A stretch of DNA of 26,770 nucleotides from Spirochaetota bacterium (GTDB taxonomy: Bacteria > Spirochaetota > UBA4802 > JAFGJZ01), in the NCBI GenBank assembly GCA_023396615.1, contig JAEWVM010000020.1, forward strand, positions 1 through 26,770. The letters run 5' to 3'. Under the pieces are notes generated by a model. It was not told the origin of the DNA. It ran no database searches and saw only the letters and a program-made list of their open reading frames with translations. Below are positions 16,347 through 25,482 of this stretch, piece by piece; the first letter of the stretch is position 1, and each line of letters starts with the position of its first letter. A program made the position numbers and the translations under genes.

Positions 16347-16643
16347 CTAAACTTTGATTTTTCTTTTTTCGGGATCGGAGTTTTCTTTGTACAGTATGAT
16401 AATATTTCCTATAGTTCCGACAATTTCCGCAGAACATTTTTCCGCTATTTGGGGCACCATGCTGTTCTTTTCATCTTTATGATCGACAAATTTAACTTTG
16501 ATAAGTTCATGATCTTCAAGAGCTGTTCCAATAGCTTTTATCAGCTGGTCTGTTATTCCCTGTTTTCCGATTTTAACTATCGAATCCATGTGATGAGCGA
16601 GCGATCTAAGCTCTTTTCTCTGACGGCTTGTTAATTTATTCAT
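16347..16643 (-). CDS. yhbY: YhbY-family (CRS1-YhbY/CRM domain) RNA-binding protein
   Basis: A 98-residue protein made of one CRM domain: LTSRQRKELRSLAHHMDSIV, the GKQG loop (G-x-x-G type, RNA contact), then ALEDHELIKVKF and IVGTIGNIIILYKE. Bacterial YhbY binds pre-50S ribosomal particles and is thought to help ribosome assembly. Full length. It is convergent with the 181-residue protein, only two bases apart, with no terminator between them. No strong ribosome site is visible. Confidence 0.93.
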   Translation of the reverse strand: MNKLTSRQRKELRSLAHHMDSIVKIGKQGITDQLIKAIGTALEDHELIKVKFVDHKDEKNSMVPQIAEKCSAEIVGTIGNIIILYKENSDPEKRKIKV

Positions 16644-16752
16644 AGTTGAAAAGTCCGCTGAAGGTGTTTTTAGTCAATAATTATTTAATTAGTCGCCCGG
16701 ACATTGTCTGCAAAAAACTTGAATTAATTAATTTTTGAGAGATAATGATCAA

Positions 16753-19206
16753 ATGGATCCTTTTGAAAACAATAATGATTCAAGGTGGTTTTTCGCGATT
16801 GAAAGCAGCGGTGACGGTGTCTGGGACTGGAATTTTGAAACGGGCGCTGTTTTCTATTCAAGCCGTTGGAAAAGTATGCTTGGATACAAGGATGATGAAA
16901 TAAAAAACCGTATTGGTGAATGGAAACGCCGTGTTCACCCGGATGATCTTGATGATGTGCGCCGTGCACTGACAAAATGCATCAAAGGTAAAACACCGCG
17001 ATACGAATGTCAGCACAGACTTTTATGCAAAAATGGAAAATACAAATGGATTCTTACCCGCGGCAGGGTGGTAGAAAAAACTGCAGACGGCAAACCCCTT
17101 CGAATAGTCGGAACACATGCAGACATAAGTGAAACCAAAAAAGTTGAGTTTGAGCTCATAATGAGCAAAGAGAAGAAAAAAGCTCTGATTAATAATCTTC
17201 CTTTCCTTGCATGGATGAAAGACAGAGAAGGGAAATTTGAAGTTGTAAACAATATGTTTACTGAATTTTTCGGGCTTAATGAATCCGAAATTATAGGTAA
17301 GACTGCTGATGAATTTCTTACAAAAAGCACCGCTGATTTATATTTTAAGGATGATGAAGAAATAATTAATTCAGGCGGCAGGAAATCGCATGAAGATTTA
17401 ATTGTGAGCGAATCCGGAGAAAAATGGATCGAGACACATAAAAGTGCTCTTTTCGGTTCAGACGGAGAAGCAATAGGGATAACCGGTTTTTTTAGAGATA
17501 TCTCTGAACGTAAAAAAATGGAAACTGAACTTCACCGAAAGGATAAAGTTCTTTTTGCAGTTGCGATGAGCATCGAACAGCTTTTTTATTCCGATAGCGT
17601 CGATGAAACTATTCCATTCTGTATTGAAGAAATCGGCAAAGCAGCGGGAGTAGACAGAGTATATCTATTTAGAAATTACAGCGCGGATGACGGTAATCTG
17701 TTTTCAACTCAGACTGACGAATGGGCGCAAGAAGGTATTCCTTCTCAGATGGGATCACCATATACAACTTATGTTCCTCTAGATTCAGTTCCCGAGCTTC
17801 TTAATGCAGGAATCAGAAAACGGATTTTTTCAGGAATAGTCAGCTCATTCGGAAGTCAGCTTAAGGAAGCGCTTGAACCGCAAGGAATTAAATCGATAAT
17901 GATTATTCCGATTCATTTGAATAATCAGTTCTGGGGATTTGTAGGTTTTGATGATTGTGCGAATGAGAGAATATGGAGCGAGGCTGAAAAAAATATATTA
18001 TCCTCTTTTGCGTCAGCTCTCGGAGTTGCTGTTCAGCGTGAGCTTGCCGCAGAAGAACTTAAAATAGCAAGGAGTTCCGCGGATGCTGCTAATGTTGAAA
18101 AAAGCCGTTTTCTTGCGAATGTTAGCCATGAGCTTCGGACGCCATTGAATGCAATAATCGGAATATCGAAGATGCTTGCAAAGAAGGATTCTGAAAATCT
18201 TTCTTCTCGTCAAAGCGAAGGTTTGAATCTGATAAACGAAAGCGGCAACCGCTTGCTTCTTCTCATTAATGATATTCTTGATATTGCCAAGATAGAAGCA
18301 GGCAAAATGGAATTCAACCCGTCATTGTTTGATTTAAAAAAACTGATTAATGAACAATTTGAAATCCTTAAAACACTGATTGCAGAAAAGCAGATTGAGA
18401 TTGAATTAATTATCGGAGAGAATGTTCCCGTTGCTGTTAATTCGGATTTTTCGAAGGTTAATCAGATTCTTACGAATATCTGCGGAAATGCGGCAAAATA
18501 TACTGACAAAGGTTCTATCAAGATTAAGGTAGAAGCAGAAAATGCAAGTGCGGTTATAACTATTGAAGATACAGGTGAGGGAATTGCTCCGTCGGAAATA
18601 AGTAAAGTATTCGATCAGTTCTATCAGATCAGTCATCCTATGACAAAAAAGCATGCGGGAAGCGGTCTAGGGCTTCCTCTGTCAAAGAAGATGTCTGATA
18701 TTATAGGAGGAAGTATCGTTTTGAGCAGTGTTGAAGGTGCAGGAACAAAAGTAGTTTTTTCATTTCCGTACGGAGAAGGAGGTTCCTTGAATAATGCCGA
18801 AACCGTTAATAAAGCTGATGTTTCGAAGATTTCCGGGAAACGAAGAATCTATATCGTTGATGATGAAAAAATAAATCGAATGACTTTTTCGTTAATGCTT
18901 GAGTCGCGTTATGATTTGAGATTCGCATTTGACGGAAAAATGTTTTTAAATGAAATATCTTCATGGATACCTGATATTGTTTTGATGGATATCATGATGC
19001 CTGAACTGGACGGATTTGAAACACTCCGTCTTTTCCGTCAGAAGAAGCAATACGACTCCATTCCGGTTATAGCAGTTACGGCAAGGGCGATGGAAGAAGA
19101 AAAATCAGAAATAATGGATAAGGGTTTCAGCGGATATGTTTCAAAGCCGGTTGATGATCAACTTCTTATAAATTTAATTGAAAGGATGTGTGCAAATGAT
19201 GAATAG
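16753..19206 (+). CDS. Hybrid sensor histidine kinase: PAS-PAS-GAF-HisKA-HATPase-receiver
   Basis: An 817-residue cytoplasmic kinase with no membrane helix. Domains from the ATG at 16753: PAS with PAC (about 12-130, ending in IVGTHADISE), second PAS (about 138-258, ending in FFRDISERKK), GAF (about 275-430), HisKA with H459 in FLANVSHELRTPLNA, ATPase with N579 in NICGNAAKYTDKG, DTGEGIAP and GSGLGLPLSKK, then a receiver with IYIVDDE, D746 in LMDIMMPELDG and SKPVDD. It senses an internal signal and can phosphorylate its own receiver. The ATG has only a distant GAGAG; an in-frame TTG at 16735 is an alternative. Its 3' end overlaps the next response regulator, the probable partner. Confidence 0.94.
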   Translation: MDPFENNNDSRWFFAIESSGDGVWDWNFETGAVFYSSRWKSMLGYKDDEIKNRIGEWKRRVHPDDLDDVRRALTKCIKGKTPRYECQHRLLCKNGKYKWILTRGRVVEKTADGKPLRIVGTHADISETKKVEFELIMSKEKKKALINNLPFLAWMKDREGKFEVVNNMFTEFFGLNESEIIGKTADEFLTKSTADLYFKDDEEIINSGGRKSHEDLIVSESGEKWIETHKSALFGSDGEAIGITGFFRDISERKKMETELHRKDKVLFAVAMSIEQLFYSDSVDETIPFCIEEIGKAAGVDRVYLFRNYSADDGNLFSTQTDEWAQEGIPSQMGSPYTTYVPLDSVPELLNAGIRKRIFSGIVSSFGSQLKEALEPQGIKSIMIIPIHLNNQFWGFVGFDDCANERIWSEAEKNILSSFASALGVAVQRELAAEELKIARSSADAANVEKSRFLANVSHELRTPLNAIIGISKMLAKKDSENLSSRQSEGLNLINESGNRLLLLINDILDIAKIEAGKMEFNPSLFDLKKLINEQFEILKTLIAEKQIEIELIIGENVPVAVNSDFSKVNQILTNICGNAAKYTDKGSIKIKVEAENASAVITIEDTGEGIAPSEISKVFDQFYQISHPMTKKHAGSGLGLPLSKKMSDIIGGSIVLSSVEGAGTKVVFSFPYGEGGSLNNAETVNKADVSKISGKRRIYIVDDEKINRMTFSLMLESRYDLRFAFDGKMFLNEISSWIPDIVLMDIMMPELDGFETLRLFRQKKQYDSIPVIAVTARAMEEEKSEIMDKGFSGYVSKPVDDQLLINLIERMCANDE

Positions 19207-19945
19207 CAAAAAAATCAGAATTCTCGCGGTCGACGACATTTATGCTAACCGGTTTCTTCTTTCCGATGTTCTTTCTGGTTTTAAGACAACGGTCGTTGAA
19301 AATGCTTCAGATTTCTGGAAAAGACTGGAAGCTTATGGAGCTGATATTGCTCTTCTTGACATAATGATGCCTGATGAAGACGGCTTTCATCTGGCAGCCC
19401 GGATGAAGCAGGATGATCGTTTTAAAAATATTCCAATTATATTTATCAGCGCAAAAAACGCAAAAAATGATGTAATGGAAGGAATGAAGGCCGGCGGAAA
19501 CGATTATATTATAAAGCCGATAGACGGAGATGTTCTTATCGAAAAAATTAAGAATGTTCTTTATCAAAATACTGTAAAACTTATTATGGAAAAATATGAA
19601 AATGAACGGAAACTTGTTTTTATCAAAACAGGTAAATCCCGCATAATGCTTAATTCTCTTGGTAAGCTGACAAAAGACTATGTATTGAAAAATTTACCTT
19701 CCGGTATTCCTATAGATAATATTGACGAAACCAAAGGAATTGTACTTTATGACAATCTCGCTTTTGCTGATGCCGAAGATAAATATAATATACTAATTTC
19801 AAAAAAATTTGAGATATCACTTCTTGAAATTGTTGAAACAGAAGTTGTCGGAAATCCTTTGAGTAAAAATGAAATTGACGAAATCAATGAGTCTTTGTCA
19901 TTTATTGGTCTGTGCATCGATGTAAATAATTATAAGGAAAGCTGA
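19196..19945 (+). CDS. Response regulator with an unrecognised C-terminal domain
   Basis: A 249-residue protein. The receiver (about 1-125) has LAVDD, the phosphoacceptor D55 in LLDIMMPDEDG, the Ser switch in IIFISAK and the Lys in IIKPIDG. The remaining 120 residues, from about MEKYENERKLVFIKTG to the end, match no output domain I know and have no helix-turn-helix or catalytic motif; the part near LPSGIPIDNIDETKGIVLYD looks mixed alpha/beta. AAAGGA stands about 10 bases before the paired ATGs at 19196 and 19199. It overlaps the kinase gene by 11 bases and ends in an ATGA overlap with the LUD gene, so the three are translated together. Confidence 0.88.
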   Translation: MMNSKKIRILAVDDIYANRFLLSDVLSGFKTTVVENASDFWKRLEAYGADIALLDIMMPDEDGFHLAARMKQDDRFKNIPIIFISAKNAKNDVMEGMKAGGNDYIIKPIDGDVLIEKIKNVLYQNTVKLIMEKYENERKLVFIKTGKSRIMLNSLGKLTKDYVLKNLPSGIPIDNIDETKGIVLYDNLAFADAEDKYNILISKKFEISLLEIVETEVVGNPLSKNEIDEINESLSFIGLCIDVNNYKES

Positions 19946-20586
19946 TGAAAGAAAAAAATAAACTCAAAGACATCATTATATCAAAAACGGCTCAGGCCTT
20001 GCGCAAAAATTTTTTTACGGTACATGTTGCCGATTCTGCAAAAGGCGCGCTTGACTATCTTGTGAAAACTATTCCGTTAGAATCGTCAATAGGTTTCGGA
20101 GGTTCGAGAACATTGGAAGAAATCGGATTTTTTGATGAATTTACAAAGCAAAAATACCCGAATCTATATGACAGAAATGACGGAACGCTTTCCGCTGAAC
20201 AGAAAAGACTTCTTCAGATAAACGCGCTCGGTGCGGATTATTTTGTTTCATCATGCAATGCCCTGACCAAAACAGGGGAGCTGACTTTCATCGATATGTG
20301 GGGTAACCGCTGCGGAGGAATGACTTATGGTCCGAAAACAAGAATAGTTGTTACATCATGGACAAAAATAACTGATGATCTCATCTCCGCTCTTGACCGG
20401 CAGAAGAATACGGCTTCTGTTTTGAACAACATCCGTTTTGATACAAAAAATCCATGCACGGTAACAGGTGAATGTTCGGACTGTTCATCGGAAAACCGGA
20501 TATGCGGAGTAACCACGGTTCTTCACAGATCTTTTCCAAAAGAATCCGTGCATGTTGTAATAGTTAAAGAAGAACTTGGGTTTTAA
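19945..20586 (+). CDS. LUD-domain protein (LutC/YkgG-like, DUF162)
   Basis: A 213-residue protein of the LUD (lactate utilisation) family. The fold signature is SSIGFGGSRTLEEIGFFDEF, then DYFVSSCNALTKTGEL and FIDMWGNR. The C-terminal cysteine cluster NPCTVTGECSDCSSENRICG and the ending VVIVKEELGF belong to a widespread stand-alone LUD subfamily. LutC helps oxidise lactate together with the Fe-S proteins LutA and LutB, which are not beside this gene. The exact role of the stand-alone subfamily is poorly known. It overlaps the response regulator by ATGA and is 32 bases from the ABC ATPase start, so it is part of the signalling/ABC operon. Confidence 0.9.
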   Translation: MKEKNKLKDIIISKTAQALRKNFFTVHVADSAKGALDYLVKTIPLESSIGFGGSRTLEEIGFFDEFTKQKYPNLYDRNDGTLSAEQKRLLQINALGADYFVSSCNALTKTGELTFIDMWGNRCGGMTYGPKTRIVVTSWTKITDDLISALDRQKNTASVLNNIRFDTKNPCTVTGECSDCSSENRICGVTTVLHRSFPKESVHVVIVKEELGF

Positions 20587-20618
20587 CTGCTTGAATGAAT
20601 GCTGCTTCCGGAGAACAA

Positions 20619-21524
20619 ATGATTAAAGTTGAAAATTTATCCAAAAAGTATAAAGAAAACAGCAAGCTTGCTCTTGATGATGTAAGTTTTGAACTGCAGA
20701 AGGGCGAATTTGCTGCTCTTCTTGGCCCGAATGGTGCCGGCAAAACTACTCTGATAAATGTTATTTCGGGAGTTGTCGTACGTGATTCGGGTAATGTCAG
20801 CATTGCCGGTTATAACATTGACCAGAATAGAGTTGAAATGAAAACTGCGATAGGAATTGTGCCTCAGGAAATCGCCGTTGATAATTTTTTTACAGTTAGA
20901 GAAATTCTTAATCTGCAGTCGGGTTATTACGGCATGCGGAATAACAGTGATTATATCTCATACATCGCGGAAAGACTTTCCTTGTCTGATAAAATGAATT
21001 CAGTCGTTCGGAGTCTTTCCGGCGGCATGAAGCGCAGATTGCTGATAGCAAAAGCTCTTCTTCATAAGCCTAAAATTCTTATTCTTGATGAACCAACTGC
21101 CGGAGTTGATATAAATCTCCGGCATGACCTTTACCGTTTTGTCCGGGAAATGAACGGAGAAGGGATGACCATTCTTCTGACAACTCACTATCTTGAAGAA
21201 GCTGAAGAGCTTTGCTCACGTATTCTTTTGATAGATGAAGGGCGTTTGATTGCGGATAAACCGAAAAAAGAATTTCTTAAAATGGCGGGGGACTATTTAA
21301 TTGTTAAGCTTTCGGCTAATTGTGATATCTCACAAATTATTGATTCTTCGATGATCAGGGAGAATAAAGGAATAAACAAAATTCTGGAAGTTCCGAAAAG
21401 TAAAATTCCGGAATTGATATCCTCTCTCAATCAGATAAAAGATAAAATTGATGATCTGAATATTTCATCTCCGGGTGTTGAAGAGCTTTTTGTCAGGCTG
21501 ACAGAAAAAGGAGGGAGAAATTGA
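20619..21524 (+). CDS. ABC transporter ATP-binding protein (ABC-2 type)
   Basis: A 302-residue ATPase that powers a membrane export or remodelling system. Walker A is GPNGAGKTT, the Q-loop lies in GIVPQEIAVD, the signature is LSGGMKRR, Walker B is ILILDEPTAGVD and the switch His is in LLTTHYLEE. A C-terminal extension of about 85 residues is typical of drug or polysaccharide exporters of the DrrA/NodI type. I chose the ATG at 20619 with GGAG five bases upstream; an ATG at 20595 would add eight residues. The permease gene overlaps its stop. Confidence 0.95.
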   Translation: MIKVENLSKKYKENSKLALDDVSFELQKGEFAALLGPNGAGKTTLINVISGVVVRDSGNVSIAGYNIDQNRVEMKTAIGIVPQEIAVDNFFTVREILNLQSGYYGMRNNSDYISYIAERLSLSDKMNSVVRSLSGGMKRRLLIAKALLHKPKILILDEPTAGVDINLRHDLYRFVREMNGEGMTILLTTHYLEEAEELCSRILLIDEGRLIADKPKKEFLKMAGDYLIVKLSANCDISQIIDSSMIRENKGINKILEVPKSKIPELISSLNQIKDKIDDLNISSPGVEELFVRLTEKGGRN

Positions 21525-22312
21525 ATTCAAAAGAAATAATCATACGTTACTATGTCAGTTTTCAGACTCTGGTAATAAGAGAGATCAAGCGTTTCATGCT
21601 TATAGGAGTTCAGACTCTGGTTGCTCCTTTTATTTCCAATATTCTTTTTCTCGGAATTTTCGCCGGTTTTTTCGCCGGACATGGAGATAAGACTGTAAAG
21701 GGATTTGATTATATCAGTTTCATAACACCAGGACTCATCTTTTCCGCTGTTGTGAGTTCGGCGTATCAGAATCCCGTTTTTTCAATTATAATGATGAAAT
21801 ATCAGGACACGATCAAGGAATTCAATTATTTTCCGATGAAACCCCTTGGCAGGCTTGGGGGCTTTGTCATTGCCGGAGCACTGAGAGGTTTCCTTGTCGG
21901 TATAATGACTTATCTTGCGGCCGGATTGTTCGCCGGTTATACAATTGCTAATCCTGTATTTTTCTGGCTGATCATCGGCGTTGTGTCTTTGATTCTTTCG
22001 CTTGCCGGTTATCTCACAGGAGTCTACATGTATTCTGTTGAGAAATCGAATTTTATTGTAATATTGATTCTTTCGCCGCTGGTGTATCTCGGGGGAGTAT
22101 TTTTTAATATCGAAACTTTGCCCGGTCTTTTCCGGCAGATCGATTCTTACAATCCATTTGCAGTAATGATTTCTTATACTCGGTATGTCTATATCGGAAG
22201 CGGTTCTCTTCCCGGATTATTGCCTTCCATGATGACATTGCTTTTGATTTTATTACTGTTCGCTGTATCGTACAGGGCAACTGTCAAAGGTGTCGGAATT
22301 AAAATTAAATAG
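21521..22312 (+). CDS. ABC-2 type transporter permease
   Basis: A 263-residue membrane protein with about six helices, of the NodJ/DrrB/YadH family: QTLVAPFISNILFLGIFAG near the start and LSPLVYLGGVFFNIETLP then YNPFAVMISYTRY near the end are typical. It starts with TTG at 21521, strongly supported by AGGAGG six bases upstream and by a four-base overlap with the ATPase stop. With the ATPase it forms a full exporter as a dimer of dimers. The substrate is unknown. Confidence 0.93.
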   Translation: MNSKEIIIRYYVSFQTLVIREIKRFMLIGVQTLVAPFISNILFLGIFAGFFAGHGDKTVKGFDYISFITPGLIFSAVVSSAYQNPVFSIIMMKYQDTIKEFNYFPMKPLGRLGGFVIAGALRGFLVGIMTYLAAGLFAGYTIANPVFFWLIIGVVSLILSLAGYLTGVYMYSVEKSNFIVILILSPLVYLGGVFFNIETLPGLFRQIDSYNPFAVMISYTRYVYIGSGSLPGLLPSMMTLLLILLLFAVSYRATVKGVGIKIK

Positions 22313-22341
22313 AGGCTGCGTTTAGTTTCGAAGCCTCTATT
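22308..22341 (-). terminator. Hairpin terminator between convergent operons
   Basis: AATAGAGGCT (22308-22317) pairs with AGCCTCTATT (22332-22341), ten perfect pairs around a 14-base loop. On the minus strand it is followed by TAATTTTAATT, a fair U-rich tract, so it best serves the tonB/receptor/lipoprotein operon. On the plus strand no T-run follows. The first half includes the stop codon of the permease. Confidence 0.6.
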
Positions 22342-22355
22342 CGGGGATAAACATT

Positions 22356-22691
22356 CTATTTGTATTTAACAGCTGTTCCCTTAACGTAATAGGCTTTCAC
22401 TTTGCCGAGAAGAATATATACTGTTTCTTCATAATAGCTGACGCCGATTAAATTGTCGGCTGCTTCTCTCGAAATCGCATATTCTTCAGCTTTTGCGATA
22501 TCAGCTTCATCACCTGAAAGATTCGCGAAAAACAGAAGCTTGAAAGAAGAACTGAGCCCCTCGCTTTCTGCAATGACTTCGTAGTTTTGAGATGTCATCG
22601 GTTTTGCGGATTCTTTGTAATCAATAAGTTTTACATTTTTTGTACACGCCGAAATCATGTAAACCATGATGATGAGATATAATTTTTTCAT
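22356..22691 (-). CDS. Small lipoprotein, paralogue of the upstream one
   Basis: A 111-residue lipoprotein with signal MKKLYLIIMVYMISAC and lipobox Cys16. The mature part of about 95 residues has a helix with AKAEEYAISREAADNLIGVS and an ending YYVKGTAVKYK. The upstream neighbour has the same plan (KADAVINAEVKE, then INVKGEAVKF), so the two appear to be diverged duplicates. I cannot name the family. AAGGGG lies about nine bases before its ATG, which shares one base with the stop of the neighbour (TAATG). Last gene before the terminator. Confidence 0.75.
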   Translation of the reverse strand: MKKLYLIIMVYMISACTKNVKLIDYKESAKPMTSQNYEVIAESEGLSSSFKLLFFANLSGDEADIAKAEEYAISREAADNLIGVSYYEETVYILLGKVKAYYVKGTAVKYK

Positions 22692-23050
22692 TATTTTTTC
22701 CCCTTGGTTTTGTCTTTTTGTTCGGACTGTGCGAACTTAACGGCTTCACCCTTGACATTGATGCTGTCGACTGAAAAGAGTATAAAAGAGTATCTTGTTT
22801 CTTTAACCTCTGCATTGATAACCGCATCTGCTTTTTTGCTTTCTTTTGCTCTTTTCATTGCAGAATCAAAATCGGGCATTCCGATCATGTACCAAAGAAA
22901 TCTGAAAGTTAAATCGCTTCCTTCGGTTTGTCCGAGATTTTCGGAAATGGTTTTTCCGGCAAGCGGTTCGGACGCAACTCCGCTTTTATGAAAAGAAGTG
23001 CAGGCATTTAATACAATAATGACCGCGGCTGTTGTTAATATGTTTTTCAT
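22691..23050 (-). CDS. Small lipoprotein downstream of TonB-dependent receptor
   Basis: A 119-residue lipoprotein with signal MKNILTTAAVIIVLNAC (Cys17). The mature part includes DFDSAMKRAKESKKADAVIN and SINVKGEAVKF and a Lys-rich tail (KDKTKGKK). It is related to the next lipoprotein. I chose the ATG at 23050, which has GGAG six bases upstream; an ATG at 23062 that overlaps the receptor stop lacks a ribosome site. Position right after the receptor suggests an outer-membrane partner for uptake, or a secreted product of the same regulon; neither is proved. Confidence 0.75.
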   Translation of the reverse strand: MKNILTTAAVIIVLNACTSFHKSGVASEPLAGKTISENLGQTEGSDLTFRFLWYMIGMPDFDSAMKRAKESKKADAVINAEVKETRYSFILFSVDSINVKGEAVKFAQSEQKDKTKGKK

Positions 23051-23061
23051 CTTTATCTCCA

Positions 23062-25482
23062 TCAGAATTTTATTTCTACTCCGAAATTCGGAAGAACGGG
23101 AATTCCTTGTCTGCGTATTTCCGGATTTGATGTTCCATAGTCATAACGATAATCCCATGAAAGAAATTCTTCAAGCGAACTTGTTGCATTGATCAATTCT
23201 GCATACCATGAAAAATATCCCCATTCATAATTCTGCTTATATGAATATCTTAGATCAAGCCTGTATGTTGACGCAAAGCGCTTTGAATTCCTTTCTCCGG
23301 AAACAGGCACCCAGCGTTCGTGGCTGGGATCATCCAGATCAATATAGCTTGTATCCTGAGATCCTGAAGCAATCGGAGTATAAGGTTTCGAGGTGTTGTA
23401 TTGGTAACGCGCCGAGAATGTGTGGCGATTGTGTTTAAACGCAGCAACCAATTTGACGACATGAGTCATATCGTAATAAGAATCAACCCACTGGTCGTAA
23501 TAATCGGGATCACTCGTCATCGATTTTGTTTTATACTGTGATTTGTCAAAGGTGTAGCTGATCCAACCGTAAAATCCGTTTTCAGTTTCTTTGATGTCTT
23601 TTTTTAGCATTAATTCTATTCCGCGTGTGCGGAGTTCTCCGACATTCGCGTAGTATCTTTCGGTTCCGTCATCATTCCATCTGTGAAGAGTGATATCGTC
23701 TTTAAAGACATTATAAAATCCTTCAGCCTTGATGCTTACATCTCCGAATTTCTGTTCGATGCCTGCTGATGAATGATATGCTCTCATCGGATCGATGTAT
23801 TCAGCTTTAGCAATATGCGGCATTACTATAAAAAGAGCTGATGATGTCTGAACAAAATATGAATATCTTCCGCCTGCAAAAGATACGGTTGTGTTTGTCG
23901 GCAAGTTGACTGCAAGCATTCCTCTCGGATCAATTACTGTAGAGTTTGTTCTAAACAGATGATCGGCTCGAATGCCTGGTACGAATTCAATCCATCCTGC
24001 GTTGATCTTAGTTTCGGCAAATCCCGCTACTGTCTGATTGTGAATCTTATAACCGAGGTCCACAAGTTCAAAATTGCCTGTTTCTCCGGGATTAAGACCC
24101 GCATTTTCATCCAGATCATTTTTTTGATTGAAACTCTTCCCGCTGGTGCTGAAATAATAGTGTGTAATTTCTGCCCCGGCATTAAGTTTCAGATGTTCCT
24201 TTATAAGATCCACGGAAATGTTTTCTTTGAGACCCGTAATTAGCGGCTTGGTTTTCGGATTAATTCCCTCGGAAAGCAATGAATCATATGATTTCGGAAT
24301 CCGCATTACAGTTTCAGATATTTGTAGTGAATTGAAAAGCAGAATAGAATTTTTAAGTGAATCATTCGGGGTATAAGTATGCGTTAAACCCTGTCCATGA
24401 GAATACTTGTTCTCATAGTAATTTGCATTTTCCCAAAGAGGATCATCGCCCGGATCTAAATAGTCGTCTTTTAGAGTTGCGTCAATTTTATCGTAACTTC
24501 CAAAAGCAAGAAATGTTAGAGAGTTTTGATCATTCAGAAAATACTTAAATTTCAGCTGATAATCACCGTAATATGGAAGAGGTGCGCTCACATCTTTTCC
24601 CAGAAGATTATAAATTTCCTCAGCGGCTTTAACAAAAACAGAAATATATCCTATTCTTCCTGATGCAATAAAATAGCCTTTGTTTCTGGTTTTTTCTTTT
24701 CCGTCTTCATAATACTTTTCAAGAAAAGGTGTCTGAACGAGAGCCGCCGATGAAAGGAGAGAGATGTCGGCATATCCGCCTGTCCTTTTAACGTCATCAA
24801 CAGTGTTTATATTTATTACCGCACCCTGAGCGTAACCGAAATGTGCAGGAAAAGCTGATGAATACAGATCTATCTCAGACATTAAATTATTGTTAATTAC
24901 AGAGTGAAGACCTCCGAAATGGTAAGGACTGTATATTGGAATTCCGTCAATAAAGTAACCGTTATAGTTAGGATCTGATCCTCTTATTACAAGCGGACCG
25001 AAGAAGCCGTCGGTTCGGTTTACATTCGGAAGTGAAGTAAGCGCGCTGATTGAATCTCCGAAAGAAGCCGGAACCTCTTTGAGTTCTCTGACGGTCATTG
25101 TATAGCGTGAAGTTTTTTGGATGTCGCGTTCACCCTTGATTGTTATTGCGCCGCCCTGAACTTTTAGAGGTTTGAGAACGATGTTTCTTTCTTCAGGCGC
25201 GCTGAGGACTATCTTTTCCTGATAAAGCTGATTGCCCTCTGATTTGACAATGAGAGTATATGTTCCGGCGGATGGAAAAGAAACACTATATCTTCCGTAT
25301 TCATCCGTATAAGTTTTTGTTTTGGTCTCAAGAACCATAACAGTTGCCATATCGACCGGCTTACGAGTCATTGAATCAATTACTAATCCTTTCAGGGATA
25401 TTTTCGCCTGAGCAAAAATCATTGTACTGAAAATAAAGATTCCAATGAGAATTGTAGTTTTTTTCATCATTTTACCTTTCAT
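23062..25482 (-). CDS. TonB-dependent outer-membrane receptor with N-terminal CarboxypepD-reg domain
   Basis: An 806-residue outer-membrane protein. Signal peptide (about 1-24), CarboxypepD-reg-like beta domain (about 29-107), plug domain (about 118-235; VRELKEVPASFGDSISALTS, GPLVIRGSDPNYNGYFIDGI), then a 22-strand barrel ending in GVEIKF, with the C-terminal Phe used for barrel insertion. It would import a large or scarce substrate using energy from TonB; the substrate is not evident, and no SusD-like partner is present. Its ATG overlaps the upstream stop as ATGA; ATGs at codons 5 and 6 have AAAGG before them and may be the real start. The first 106 residues match the N-terminus of the chimeric neighbour without gaps. 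Confidence 0.92.
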   Translation of the reverse strand: MKGKMMKKTTILIGIFIFSTMIFAQAKISLKGLVIDSMTRKPVDMATVMVLETKTKTYTDEYGRYSVSFPSAGTYTLIVKSEGNQLYQEKIVLSAPEERNIVLKPLKVQGGAITIKGERDIQKTSRYTMTVRELKEVPASFGDSISALTSLPNVNRTDGFFGPLVIRGSDPNYNGYFIDGIPIYSPYHFGGLHSVINNNLMSEIDLYSSAFPAHFGYAQGAVININTVDDVKRTGGYADISLLSSAALVQTPFLEKYYEDGKEKTRNKGYFIASGRIGYISVFVKAAEEIYNLLGKDVSAPLPYYGDYQLKFKYFLNDQNSLTFLAFGSYDKIDATLKDDYLDPGDDPLWENANYYENKYSHGQGLTHTYTPNDSLKNSILLFNSLQISETVMRIPKSYDSLLSEGINPKTKPLITGLKENISVDLIKEHLKLNAGAEITHYYFSTSGKSFNQKNDLDENAGLNPGETGNFELVDLGYKIHNQTVAGFAETKINAGWIEFVPGIRADHLFRTNSTVIDPRGMLAVNLPTNTTVSFAGGRYSYFVQTSSALFIVMPHIAKAEYIDPMRAYHSSAGIEQKFGDVSIKAEGFYNVFKDDITLHRWNDDGTERYYANVGELRTRGIELMLKKDIKETENGFYGWISYTFDKSQYKTKSMTSDPDYYDQWVDSYYDMTHVVKLVAAFKHNRHTFSARYQYNTSKPYTPIASGSQDTSYIDLDDPSHERWVPVSGERNSKRFASTYRLDLRYSYKQNYEWGYFSWYAELINATSSLEEFLSWDYRYDYGTSNPEIRRQGIPVLPNFGVEIKF

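Noticed and set aside
16644..16752. Promoter of the kinase operon (TTGTCT at 16704, ATTAAT 17 bases on)
   Set aside because: Both boxes are poor matches in AT-rich sequence; a promoter must be here but its position is not supported.
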